Shown: piece after piece, positions 36,860 to 47,529 of the stretch | Layout: each line of letters opens with the position of its first letter | Numbering within the stretch: position 1 is the first letter of the stretch | NCBI RefSeq assembly: GCF_028372415.1 | Contig: NC_092873.1 | Location: 351,205,390 to 351,269,389, forward strand | Source of the DNA: Notamacropus eugenii | Lineage: Eukaryota > Chordata > Mammalia > Diprotodontia > Macropodidae | Direction of reading: 5' to 3' | Length of the DNA stretch: 64,000 nucleotides | Notes under the pieces: generated by a model | The model's database searches: none | Told to the model about the DNA's origin: nothing | What the model saw: only the letters and a program-made list of their open reading frames with translations | Program-made: the position numbers and the translations under genes

Positions 36860-38170
36860 CTTACAGAACAGTGACAAGGTCATTTCAAGGTGAGGAGGAA
36901 AGGAGGAGAGCACTAACAGTTCAAGGAATGAGAAAAGGTCTCCAATACAGAATTGAATTGATAGAAGCTAGAGATTCTAAGAGGCAGAGGTGAGGAGGAA
37001 GAACATTCCAGACCTGAGAGACATTTTGTACAAAGGCAAGGAGGTAGACGACATGCCTTATATGAAGGAAAACAAATAGGCCTATTTGACTGGAATGTAG
37101 AATATGTGAGGGACGATGATAAATGATCTTCATGGTGGGTTAAGTTTGAGCCAGATAGTGGGAAGCTTTAAATGTTACACAGAGGAGTTGATATTTTATC
37201 CTAGAGATAATTGGAAACCACTGAAACTTCTTGTAGGCAGCTAGGTGGCTCAGTGAATAAAATGCTTGACTTGGAGTTGGGAACACCTGAGTTCAAATCC
37301 GGCCTCAGATAATTACTAGTTATGTGACCCTGGGTAAGTCATTTAACTTTTGTTTACCTCTGGAGAAGGAAATAGCAAAATACTTCAGTACCTTTGCAAG
37401 AAAACTCCATGGACAATATTGATGTGATACATCCATGGAGTCACAAAGAGTTGGACACAACTGAACAACATGAAGAAGAAGCTTCTTGGGCAGGGTACTG
37501 AGATGGTCAGACTTATGCTTTAGGAATATCAGTTTGTACAAGGATGAATTGGAGAAGGGGGAGACGAGCTAGGGAGACCAACTGGGGGCCATTGCAATAG
37601 TCCAGACTAAAGTAGTGAGGACTTGAACTTGGCTGTAAGTGTAGATGGGGGGATACAGATGAGAGATGTTTTGGAGATAGAACCAACAGGATTTGGCAAC
37701 TCATTGGATATGGGTAGTGAGGATATCTGAGGGATGAGGCCTAAGTTGTGAATCCTGGGTAACTGGAAAGATGACAAAGTCCTTGACAGAAACTGGAAAA
37801 TTTGAAGAGGGGTCAAGTTTTGGGGGAAAGATCGTGAGTTCTGTTTTGGTCATGATGATTTTGAGATGCCTAAGGGCATCCAAGTGGAGCTGATAATAAG
37901 ATCAACAAGAGAGTATATTTAGAGAAGAGGACCCAAGACAGAATCCTGGGGTGTAGCTATGAAAAAGGGGTGGGTGGGAAATGGTTGATGAGTGAGTAGA
38001 ATGAATTTGAGGGGGAAAAAAATGTTCAGACAGGAAGAAAAACCTGGAGAAAGAAGTGTCACAAAACTCAGGGCAGTGGGAATATTTAGGAAGAAAAAGT
38101 GATTAACAGCATCCAAAACTGCAAAGAAGTCCAGTATGATGGAGAAAAAGCCATTGGATTAAGTAGTAAA
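36860..38170 (-). mobile_element. L2-like LINE, split by a SINE
   Basis: Minus-strand L2-like order: 'ggaagaacattccagacctgag', 'gcaaggaggtag', 'tatttgactgg', 'ggagttgatattttatcc', then after the SINE 'gatggtcagacttatgctttagg', 'ggccattgcaatagtcc' and 'agttctgttttggtcatgatg'. Confidence 0.7.
37234..37481 (+). mobile_element. CORE-SINE nested in L2-like LINE
   Basis: Starts GGCAGCTAGGTGGCTCAG and ends in AACTGAACAACATGAAGAAG. CTTCTTG occurs on both sides (37227 and 37482), a short target duplication that also restores the L2-like sequence when the insert is removed. Confidence 0.92.
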
Positions 38171-38185
38171 GAGATCACTCTTTGG

Positions 38186-38325
38186 TTTTCTTGTGAGGCA
38201 ATTGGAGTTAAATGATTTGTCTATGGTCACAAAAGCTAGTGTCAAGTGTCTAGTGTGAGGTAGGATTTGAATCCTCCTGACTTCAGATCTGGTGTTCCAT
38301 CCACTACTGCGCCTAGCTGTCCTAG
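38186..38325 (-). mobile_element. CORE-SINE with exact 15-bp target duplication
   Basis: GAGATCACTCTTTGG is present at 38171-38185 and 38326-38340, flanking a 140-bp minus-strand SINE ending GCGCCTAGCTGTCC. This is clean evidence of LINE-mediated insertion into older L2-like sequence. Confidence 0.92.
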
Positions 38326-38340
38326 GAGATCACTCTTTGG

Positions 38341-38655
38341 AGAAAGTAGTTTCACTTGAACACTGAGGATGCAAGCAAGATTACAAAAGGTAGAGAATCA
38401 ATTAACAAGTATTGATAAGGCAACTACTATGTGCCAAACATGGTGCTAGGCATTTAAGATACAATACAAAGAATGAAATCATTCCTACTCACAAAGAGCT
38501 TTTTTCCCTAGTGAGTGAAACAAGTGCATAGAAAAACATATACTGCATAAATACAAAATTAATAAACACAAGGTAATTTGGAAGAGGGAGTGTACTAGTG
38601 GTTGAAGGGGGATCAGGAAAGACTTCATAAAGAAGATGGTGCCTAAATTGAATCT
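38341..38655 (-). mobile_element. L2-like, 3' end
   Basis: Continues the surrounding LINE, then a tail 'caattaacaagtattgataaggcaactactatgtgccaaacatgg'. Confidence 0.6.
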
Positions 38656-38657
38656 TA

Positions 38658-38888
38658 GAGCAGCTAGGTGGTGTAGCAAGTGCTTGACCTTGAGTCAGGA
38701 AGACCCGAGTTCAAATCCAACCTCAGACATTTACTAGCTATGTGATTCTGGATAAGTCACTTAATCCTGTTTTCCTCAGTTTCCTCCTCTGTAAAATGAG
38801 CTGTAGAAGGAAATGGCACCATTCCAATATCTTTGCCAAGAAAACACCAAACGGGGTCTCAGTGTCTCAAGAACAATAAACAACAAAG
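38658..38888 (+). mobile_element. CORE-SINE, full length
   Basis: GAGCAGCTAGGTGGTGTAGC head, ATTTACTAGCTATGTGATTC core, and a CAATAAACAACAAA tail. Confidence 0.9.
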
Positions 38889-39375
38889 CTTAAAGGGAGA
38901 GAAGGTCAGTATGAGGGGGAGGGAAGGAGTGATGGCATTCTATACATGATGTACTATAAAAGAATAAGCTAGAAGAGAAGGGAGGAAATGGAGGTAATGA
39001 GGCATCCTCATTGTAAAATGAATATGATGAAATTGCTAATTCATGAAAATACCGACTTCATAAGGTGAAGAAAGTATGATAAATCTTAGAGCATTGTAGA
39101 AACATAAGCTATTATTCTCGTAGAAGATTTGTGGTCCTTCTCTCCTTCCCCTTCTCCTGGAAAGAGACTAGGGACCTAAATGTTTGCTATTCAGAACTGG
39201 AAAATGAATAGTATCTGCTTAGAGATATGCCTAGTGGAAGACGTGGTAACTGGAGGAGTTGGGAGAGGGAGAGGTAAGAAAAGGATGGGAGGGAAGGTCA
39301 GGGACTGAGGAGCCAAGAGAAGTGTGGTGGTTCCTAGCATGGTGGCATCCATTGACTTTCTCCCACTTCCCATAG
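38889..39375. other. unassigned, MIR-like tail at 38990-39120
   Basis: 'cattgtaaaatgaatatgatg' and 'agcattgtagaaacataagctattattctc' resemble the 3' part of MIR. The rest is unassigned. Confidence 0.45.
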
Positions 39376-39379
39376 CCTC

Positions 39380-39745
39380 TGTTCCAAACCTTCTCTCCTC
39401 AAGCCGTCCCCCTCTGTCCTTCCCTGTTAACTAACATCCTCTGCTTAAACCTTAATGAGAAAATTGAGGCCATTCGCCAGGAGCTCTCTCTCCTCTCCAT
39501 TCTCGCATCTCAAAATACCATGACGTGACGAGATCAATCATGATCTCCTTTAGTCTCTGATGAAGAGGTGACCTTTCTCTTCTGCAAAGGCAATCCCTCC
39601 CGACCAATGTATACTCTTGATCTTATCTCTTCCCATCTGCGCCATTATATCACCTCCATAATCTTCCCCAGCCTCCAATATTCAATCTCTCCTTGTCTAC
39701 TGGTCCCTTCCCTGCTGCTGTATCAATGTCGCTTGTTACTACAGT
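39380..39745 (+). mobile_element. L2-clade LINE, ORF2 fragment
   Basis: The segment 'aatgagaaaattgaggccattcgccaggagctctc' followed by 'gaagaggtgacctttctcttctgcaaaggcaatccctcc' is a typical linker between the endonuclease and RT domains of L2-type elements. The frame is broken. Confidence 0.55.
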
Positions 39746-39789
39746 GTTGATTTGACTCACTGAAACATGCATCAAACCGAAGAACCAGA

Positions 39790-40260
39790 TGAAGCATTAC
39801 TGGTACTGTAAGAAATGGTGAATATGATTATTACAGAGAAGGATGGAAAGATTTACATGACCTGATGTAGAGCCAGGAAAACACCATACATGATGACCAC
39901 AGCAAGGAAAATGGAAAGAACAACCACCGCAAAACAATGGAAAGTGAATGCTACAGAAATTACAGGACAGAAAAGATATGAGAAGATATCCCCACAAGCC
40001 CCCCTCTGCCCCAGTTCCTTTGTGGGGATTTGGAGAAGGAGTCAATGGATGCAGAACATGGCATATAATGCCAGATTTTTTGGATATTATTGGTTGGTTT
40101 TACTGAATTTTTTTCTCTTCTTTCTCTTTTTCTTTCCTTTTTAAAAAATTCTTTGTAAGGGATGATTTTCTGGGAGCAGGAGGGGAAAAGATATGGAGGG
40201 AGTCTAGGTATTGTAACAAAAGATATTAACAAATTCTATTTAAAAAAAGCAACTGAATTA
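39790..40260 (+). mobile_element. L1 3' end (ORF2 end and 3'UTR)
   Basis: 'tgtaagaaatggtgaatatg', 'ggaaagatttacatgacctgatgtagag' and a 3'UTR with TTGGTTGGTTTTACTGAATT, 'gattttctgggagcaggagg' and a purine-rich end. Confidence 0.65.
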
Positions 40261-40377
40261 TAGAAAAATCAAAATAATAGGGGAAAAGAGAAATACACAG
40301 GAGAAGCAGGAAGTGGGAGCTGCTACCTGAGGGGAGACTCAAAAAGAGGGTTATTGAGTCTGGAAGAAGGATGCTGT

Positions 40378-40740
40378 TGTCTTTCTTCTTCTTATTCAGA
40401 GGACCAATAACATCACAGGGTGATGTCCTGACTCCACGAAGAAGATTGAAGTGAGGCAGTGTCGCACAAAGTTGGCAGTATCACTCTCTCTTCCAGAGTC
40501 ATTGAAGTCCAGGACAAAAGTCAGGACAACTGGTAATAGTCCAGGATGACCTGGCATCTTCCACGTCTGACTAAGGTCTATGTACCACACAGTGTCTGCT
40601 TTAGCCGCAAATCCTCATTGAACACCCCAAAGAGGAGGGATAGAATCTGATTCTATAGAGTATTCAAAAATGGTAGAGGGACTTGGCGACAACACCAGCC
40701 TACTGGCACCACCAGGGGCACTCTTGAAACTCAAAGGGGA
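40378..40740 (+). mobile_element. SINE/LINE tail sharing RTE-like 3' sequence
   Basis: Contains 'tattcagaggaccaataacatcacag', 'tgaagtgaggcagtgtcgcacaaag' and 'ccagagtcattgaagtccag', a marsupial repeat whose start resembles the 3' end of the RTE-like LINE at 12805. Orientation is uncertain. Confidence 0.5.
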
Positions 40741-40857
40741 TATATTTGGGACAAATAAAAAGTATGTTAGCCCACCCATACCAAACTTATAAGACTTGTT
40801 CTCACAAAAGTGAAGTAGGTGGAAAATAGATATAGCTTTGAAAAAAGGTTTAGATTA

Positions 40858-41030
40858 AAGGCATGGGGTGGTGTAGTGACTAGAGCCCTAGCGTGGGAAT
40901 AAGTGGTAAGAGGTTCCTCCATCCTTCACCATCTCATGGCCCACTTCCTCCTCTGTAGAATGGAGAGGAGGGCTGGATTAGATAACCTTTGAGTTGCCAT
41001 CCAGTTATAAACCTATGACTCTCTGATCCT
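40858..41030 (+). mobile_element. MIR SINE
   Basis: 'ggtggtgtagtgactagagccc', 'cctcctctgtagaatgg' and 'ctggattagataacc' in MIR plus order. Confidence 0.6.
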
Positions 41031-43127
41031 GTGGTTTTCGAGCTTCTTTCTAGCACTTGTGCTGTGTCTTTCAATAAATGATTGACTCATGCTAGGTCCC
41101 ACAGGGACATAAAGATGTTTAGGGACATATAACTAGCCTCCCAGGTTGATTTTAGGAATGATGACTACATCCTGCTTCAGGTTGCCCAAGCTAGGCCAAT
41201 CAGGACGCTAGTTTTCTAGATCTCTCGTGCTAGCGACAGTTCTACTTTTTGCCAGCAGAGGGCACTTGCTGTCCATACTCTTCTCCAGGAACTCCTCAAC
41301 CCTTGACTCTTGAGATACTTAATGGGGCTGAGACTGGGGCTTTATAAGAAAACCTCAGTTAATGTCCAAACCTACATATATGTATCTAAAAACATGTCTA
41401 TACATATACGTGTGCTTCAAACTACTTCCTATCCTAGATATTCTTTCCTCATGTCCTGCCACCCATTCCACTCCCAAATCCAGAAGAGCCCATCCATCAT
41501 TCTGAAGCACTCCTCTTCCAAGGATTTAGGGTTTCTTTTCAATGCAAGAAGAAAGAGGTCAGCCTGCTAGCCCCAAGAGGTTATTTTTTCCATCCCCCTG
41601 CCCCAGGACTCCTTTTTTTGGTCCAATGACCTATATACCCCCTCTTCTAGATCCCCAAAGAAGGTTAAACATCCTGCCTCAGTCCAGATTCCTGGAATCT
41701 GAACCTTAATGCTTGTGGGAAGATTTTCTTGCTGTGTTAACTTCAATCCCTCTTGTTTTTATTCTGTTCTCAGAATACAAGTGCCTGGTATATTGGAGAT
41801 ATTTTCTTGAATTGGATAAGGGTCCTCAAAAAGGAGGTACTCCTCCATTTTCAGTCTCATTTCAAGATTCCATAAAGAACAGATTTTCCCAAGTTAAGAG
41901 AACAGATCAATGTCAGGAGCCAAAGTGGTTCCCCCCCCTCAAAAAACCACTTCTTCCTCTCCCTTTCCTCTCACCCTCTGCCAGAAACCCCATAAATCTC
42001 TCCACCTCCATTGGTCCTCCACACACCTGCATTTTCCCCTCTGGTTCCTGGCGAGAAGCAGCTGGGATGGGGAAGCCCAGGCCCCAGGCCGGAAGGTGGG
42101 AGGGAGAAGGATAGACAGCTGAGAGGGATGACCAATCTTTCCCCACCTCCCCTTCTTTTCTAGCTCCAAGTTTTCAGGCACACTTCCTTAGGATTCTGAA
42201 ATGAGGTTGAGAACTGAGGGGTGCCTTTTTCCTGGGAACTCTCATCCACAGGGACAGGATGGTCCCTAATAAACTTTTTTGTTACCCTGTTTTTGTTTGT
42301 TTGCTTGCAGATGACAGGACAGAACTGATCACCCTTCCCTTTCTCCCCAGCTCCAGACACACCCTCCAGGATGCCTGGCTAAAGCACCATCCCTGAGAAA
42401 TCAGTAGACAAGGCATATGCCCTTTCCCTGCTGGGAGAGTCTTTGGCTTTCCCACCTCTTATCACTGTGCACACCCCTTTCGTATGCCTCTCTTGGCCAG
42501 GCCCCCTCCCCTCCAGGCTGTCTGGGCCCCAAGCCCGGGACATCTGTGAGCTGGATCAAGCCTGTCTCCCCGCCCCCTGGCAGCAAGAATCTCACCCTTG
42601 GTGTCTCGCTTCATCGAGTCCTGAGAAGGTTTCACGTTCCCCATTTCATGCCCCGTTTGCTCTGCTGTTTCAGGGTTTGGCAGAGCTGCAGGATGCACTT
42701 TCCTCAGGTTCCCCTCCCACCCCCCTTCCCACTCCTCTCATAATTCTGTCACATTAGAACTTCTGTTTAGGGCTCTGCAAACCCCAAACTGTGCCATGTG
42801 CTTGGGTGGAGTGTCTTGGGGTTCAGATCCCTGCTTTCCACCATCACTGCCACCCCTGGGGGAAAGGGCAAACAGGGCAGTTTCCCTCTAGAGGTAGCAC
42901 ATGGCATTGGCTTCATAACCCCTGGGGGAGAGTGGGGGAGAGTGAATCTCCAGTGGATTCTTCCAGCACTTCTAGCCCTGGCTGGGAATAGCCAAATGCT
43001 AGGTTCCTGGTTACGATAACTTCTGGCCAGAGATTCAGGTCCTTTTTCCCCAGGCAGGCTTTCATCCAGCCTCCTGGAGCTGACCAAAAAAAAGCTTGAT
43101 AAGCATGATAATCTTACTTACTAATGA
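41031..43127. other. repeat-poor 2-kb island
   Basis: No interspersed repeat is recognised over 2 kb, in contrast to the flanks. It includes pyrimidine- and GC-richer parts at 41.9-43.0 kb. Open frames of 60-133 codons overlap each other in several frames and show no domain, so no CDS is called. Regulatory DNA or an untranslated transcript is possible. Confidence 0.45.
41252..41265 (+). promoter_or_regulatory. CTCF-like motif, perfect core
   Basis: CCAGCAGAGGGCAC fits CCASYAGRKGGCRS at all 14 positions and lies in repeat-free sequence. Confidence 0.65.
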
Positions 43128-43331
43128 GATTGTGTGCTGTAGTGGATTCAAATCCTACCTTTGCCAGTTTCTAGGGATGAAATCTTGAACAAAATGCTTT
43201 ATCTCCCCAAACTTTGGTTTCATCATCTGTAAAATGGGAATGATAATAATTCTTGCTCTACTTACCTTGGAGGGTAGTTGTGAGGAGAATGTTATTAACC
43301 TTAAAGTACTATAGAAATGTTAGCTATTATT
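43128..43331 (+). mobile_element. MIR SINE
   Basis: 'gctgtagtggattcaaatcc', CATCATCTGTAAAATGGGAA, TGATAATAATTCTTG and AGAAATGTTAGCTATTATTA: a full MIR. Confidence 0.85.
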
Positions 43332-43369
43332 AGCCCATGGGACGGTGTAAGGCAATGGTGATGCATTGT

Positions 43370-43470
43370 AGAAAGACAGAAGTCAAGGGAGGTCTGGGTT
43401 ACTTTTTGACTTGCTGTGACCTTGAGAAACTCACTTAAATTCCTTGGGCTTCCCCATCTGTAACTGGGAA
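43370..43470 (+). mobile_element. MIR fragment
   Basis: 'tgaccttgagaaactcacttaaa' and 'cccatctgtaactggg' resemble a MIR core. Confidence 0.5.
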
Positions 43471-44070
43471 AGATGGACCTTTCCCTCCCTTTCTCCCTAT
43501 CTCTGTGTCTTTCCCCTCCCCCTCCTGGAGATAGGAGGGGTAGGGACTCAGGAGTTTTGGCCCCTGGCCTGGACTCAGCACTGGCGGGCCGCTTGTCCGT
43601 AAGCCGTGGGTGTGGGGTCAGAGCCAGGGCGGCTGGATCAGCCAGGAGATGGAGAACAAAAAACATTCCAGGGAAATCTTCCCAACTCAAACCTCTCTAG
43701 GCAGCAAGTTGGCCAAGATGGTGTCCGGTCTTAGCTGAGAAGTGGGGCCCCAGAATCATATTGGTGGCCTGCCTTCTTGCTCTCCAACTATTCCTGTATT
43801 CTGGCTAGGGTGAGCCTGAGGTTCTGGGAAGACAGGAAGGGATGCTCAAGGCAGCAGCCTCATGGGACTGGGAGGACCACCAGTAGGGCAAAATGAAGAA
43901 GGCAAGACTTTGTGGAATTCAGAGCTTACCCCTATAGAAACCCTTTGTAGGATCTAGTATATCTCACTCCCTCTCATGGACCAAGGGCTCCTGAGCTTTT
44001 TTCTCTCCCTCCTACCAGCTCCGAAGCCCATACCTGCTCACTTGTACCTATCTGTGGACATCTCCTAGAC
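43471..44070. other. unassigned intergenic sequence
   Basis: GC-richer around 43560-43640; no exon or repeat is recognised. Confidence 0.45.
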
Positions 44071-44204
44071 CAGGCATGGGGAACCTTCAGCCTCAAGGTC
44101 ACATGTGACCCTCCAGGTCCTCAAGTGCAGATTCTGTTAAAGATCAGCACTTGAGGACCTAGAGGGCCACATGTGACCTCGAGGCTGCAGGTTCTCCACC
44201 TCTG
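44071..44204. mobile_element. palindromic hAT MITE with exact 8-bp target duplication
   Basis: Starts CAGGCATGGGGAACC and ends GGTTCTCCACCTCTG. TCCTAGAC is present at 44063-44070 and 44205-44212. The two arms pair (CCTCAAGTGC / GCACTTGAGG near the centre). An 8-bp duplication identifies the hAT superfamily. Confidence 0.9.
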
Positions 44205-44212
44205 TCCTAGAC

Positions 44213-44594
44213 AGTTAACTCAAGCCTGTCTACTTAGAACTAAACTTCTCTCTTCCTCTGCCAAGGTGCCACTATTAGACTTCAAATTTCATTTGGGACC
44301 TCTTGCCAATCTGTATGTATCCTCATGGACGTTTTACCCACTTAGTCCTTTGAATTCCATCTCCCAAACTAGCCTGTGTGGCACTCCCATATCTTTCTAC
44401 TATCTATTTCTCAGGTGTTTACCAGTGTCTAACCTTGACAGCCTCACCTGGCCTTAGTCAGGCTCTCCCCCTGTTCTGTCTTGTCTGGTTCTGCCTGTGA
44501 CTCAGATAAGGTAGAGAATGCTGGAGAAGGTACTAAAAGAAGCAATGGTAGATAAGACAGAAGCCAAGGTTGGAAACAGATTTTTAATAAAATT
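44213..44594. other. unassigned intergenic sequence
   Basis: Pyrimidine-rich, no recognised element. An open frame at 44173-44457 shows no domain and overlaps the MITE. Confidence 0.45.
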
Positions 44595-44817
44595 AATAGC
44601 TAGCATTTACAGAGGACTTTAAAATTTGCAAAGACCTTTATATGTATTATCTCGTTTGATTCGGTGGCTATTGTAATCCACATCTTATAGATAAGGAAAC
44701 TGAGGATGAAAGAAGTTAAGTGCTTTGCCTAGGGTCACATAGTTAGGAAATGTCAGAGGCAGAATTTTAACTCAGTTCTTCCTGATCTTAAGTCTAACAC
44801 TCTATCAACTGTACCAC
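44595..44817 (-). mobile_element. MIR/CORE-SINE
   Basis: 'aatagctagcatttacagagg', TATGTATTATCTCGTTTGAT, ATAAGGAAACTGAGG and a CAACTGTACCACC end. Confidence 0.85.
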
Positions 44818-44818
44818 C

Positions 44819-45046
44819 GTATTCAGTTGTTTCAGTCGTGTTCATCTCTTTGTCACTCCTTTTAGGGTTTTCTTGACGGAGATCCTGGAATAGCTTGCCA
44901 TTTCCTTCTCCAGCTCCTTTTACAGATGAGGAAACTGAGGTAAACAAGGTCAAGTGACATGCCCAGGGTAAGTGTCTGAGGCCCAGAAGACTACTAATCT
45001 TCCTGATTTCAAACCAGTATTCTATCCACTGTGCCACCTAGATGCC
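44819..45046 (-). mobile_element. CORE-SINE
   Basis: 'ttcagttgtttcagtcgtg', 'tagggttttcttgac', CAGATGAGGAAACTGAGG and CTGTGCCACCTAGATGCC. It abuts the preceding SINE. Confidence 0.88.
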
Positions 45047-45314
45047 TATAAAGAACAATAAATCCCTAACCCAAAAGCTCAAATTATGGGGTTTTAGGTA
45101 ACAGCGAATGGGTCCCCAAGGTATTTTTTGGGGGTGGGGGAAGAATGAAGATTTCCAGTTTCAACTATGCTATATATACATAGCCTTGTCCTTTAACTCA
45201 AAGTGGAAAACTATGGGCTAGATAATACAACTGGGATAACTGTAAACCAATTGAATGACTTGAACTTAAAAAGCATCAGTTTAATGAATCAGTGTCAGAT
45301 TGGAGGGATGTCTC

Positions 45315-45986
45315 TTCTAGAGCTGTCTCCCAAAGATATCATAAAAATGAAAAAAGGACCCACATGTACAAAAATATTTATAGCAGCTCTTTTTGTGGTG
45401 GTAAAGAATTGGAAATTGAAAGGACTCCCATCAATTAGAGAATGACTGAACAAGTTGTGGTATATGAATGTAATGGAATACTATTATGCTACAAGAGATT
45501 ATGAGCAGGAGGACTTCAGAAAAACATGGAAAGACTTATATGAACTGAGACTGAGGGAAGTCAGCAGAACCAGGAGAACATTGTACACAATAACAGCCAC
45601 AATGTGTGATGACTGACTTTGATAGACTTAGCTCTTCTCAGCAATGCAAGGACCTAAGACAGCTCCAAAAGACTCATGATGGAAAATGCCATCCACATTC
45701 AGAGAAAGAGCGATGGAGTCTGAATGCAAATCAAAGCATACTATTTGCTCTCTTTTGTTTTATTTTGTTTCTTCTTTTCTGTTCCTCCCATTGGATCTGA
45801 TTCTTCTTTACAACATGACTAATGTGAACATATGTTTAATATGAATGTATATATAGAGCCGATATCAGATTGCATGCCATCTTGGGGAGATGAGAGGGGA
45901 GGGAGGCAGAGAAAATTGAAAACTCAAAAGCTTATGGAAATGAATGTTGAAAACTAAAAAGAAATAAATAATTTTTTAAACAATTA
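45315..45986 (+). mobile_element. L1, 5'-truncated (ORF2 end and 3'UTR)
   Basis: The ORF2 end reads ...LSPKDIIKMKKGPTCTKIFIAALFV and later matches the L1 'MEYYxAxK' region ('atggaatactattatgctac'). The 3'UTR has 'acatgactaatgtgaacatatg' and an A-rich tail. GAGGGATGTCTC (45303) and GAGAGATGTCTC (45987) flank it as a target duplication with one mismatch. Confidence 0.85.
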
Positions 45987-46309
45987 GAGAGATGTCTCCA
46001 GTGGAGTGACACAGGGCTCTGTCATTATCCTTTTCCTCTTCAACATTTTTTCTTTTAACAACTATTTGAACGTAGACTAAATTTCATTATGATCACATTT
46101 GCAGCTGGATAAAATCTGGGCAGAAAAACAAATATGTTGTATGGCTGAAGCAGGATCCAAAAAGATGTCATTCAGTCTTTTGAAAGGCAGGCTATAAGAT
46201 AGGAAAGCTGGACTGAGTCTAACAAAATGAAATTCAATATAGGGATAAATGAGGAGCCCTGGATTTAGGTTAAGAAAAGCAACTGCACAACACTTGACAA
46301 TGTGTATTG

Positions 46310-46890
46310 ACAAAACATTTTTGATTATTGTTCATATAATTTTGCTTCCTGATGGGAAGACCTTCCCCACTCATTAACGGGCCTGGGAAGGTTTGTAGGA
46401 AGGCCCATACCTTTTGTTACAGAGGCACTGATTCTCAAAGGTTGTGAGGGCCTCTGGCTCTGAAAAATGTATAAGTACTCTGAGGTGAGGTTTTACTTTG
46501 GGTCTTACTCTTTGGAAGTGTTTGTTTGGCCAGAGGAGACTCTGGACAACCCCTAAGGAGGCCCCTGGCTTTGAAAACCCAGATATTGGTGCTTCCATCT
46601 CTGGTAACTATGTATGTATGTAATGGTCAGGCAGTTGGATCTGTCTGTTGACCTATGATGTATGGATTGCTTATGTCAGACAATTGGAAGCTGTCTGTTG
46701 ATTTTGATTTCTCTGTATTTTCTCTGAAGGTCAGGGTACTGATTTTTTTCCCCTGAACTAAGCAAATGATACAGGTGCTTGATTAAAGTGATTGTTGACC
46801 CCTCAAAAGTTGTCTTTCCTTTTAGAAATGCAGATCTAAGAACCTGTGATAGCATGCTGTCCTCCCTTGCTTTTACACAGTGGAAACCAC
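46310..46890 (+). mobile_element. probable solo LTR of an endogenous retrovirus
   Basis: A block with no L3 similarity sits inside L3. It has LTR-like architecture: 'aaaaatgtataagtactctgagg' near 46460 (TATA-like), 'cttgattaaagtgattgttgacccctc' near 46778 (ATTAAA and U5-like) and a 3' part ending around 'gcttttacacagtgg'. No gag, pol or env sequence accompanies it. The exact ends and target duplication are not certain. Confidence 0.45.
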
Positions 46891-47529
46891 ACAAGAGCTC
46901 ATTAGAAAAAGATCTAAAGTGCTAGTGGATCACAAGTTCCAGGTAAATTAATAGTATGAATGGCAGTCAAGAAAGCTAATTGTCATTAATAAGCGAACTC
47001 TAGACTCCAGAATGAGTGAGGCTTCCATCTTATTTCTATCTGATCTGCCCACTCCCCTCAAATACTGTATTTCCTTTCAGGGAATATGTTTTAGGAAGGA
47101 TATCGACAAACTCTAATGGACATGGAGGAAGATGAGTAGGAGGGTAAAGAGACTCTAAACAATGACAAATGAGAGTCAGTAGAAGAAATGGAGGTTATTT
47201 GGCCTAAAGAAGAAAAATCTTGGGGTGGGGAAGATGTCTTATAAATATTTGAGGGGCTATCATGTCAAGGAAAGAGTTAACATTTATTGTGTGGGGTTGC
47301 AGAAAGGATTAGTGCACAGAAATTACAAGGAAGTGGAGTTAGGTCAGCATAAATGACTTTTTAATCAGTTGGAAAGGGATGCCCTTTGAGGCAGAGAGCT
47401 CCTGGTCCCTAGATGCGTTCAAGAAAGAAGCTGACCTAGATGGCCCTCCAAGGACTCTTGGAACTCCAAGATTCTATAATTAAAAGGTCACTCATAGAAT
47501 TATAGAGGTGAGGGAGGGTGAGTACTGAG

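Larger units (their letters stand above)
45210..47480 (+). mobile_element. L3/CR1 LINE with two insertions
   Basis: CR1-clade marks appear in order: 'gacacagggctctgtcattatcc' (RT start, near 46005), 'gatcacatttgcagctgga' (FAD-region), 'tctaacaaaatgaaattcaatatagggataaatg' (K-x-N-K-G region, near 46217), 'tagaaaaagatctaaagtgctagtgg' (46903), 'aaggatatcgacaaact' (47096), 'ttgaggggctatcatg' (47251) and a 3' end 'ttggaactccaagattctataatt' (47458). Interrupted by an L1 at 45315 and an LTR-like block at about 46310-46890. Confidence 0.75.

Noticed and set aside
40708-40721. CCACCAGGGGCACT as a further CTCF site
   Set aside because: One G is missing from the core and it lies inside a repeat that recurs elsewhere.
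41713-42114. 133-codon open frame in the repeat-poor island
   Set aside because: It overlaps several other frames of similar length on both strands, with low-complexity composition and no domain.
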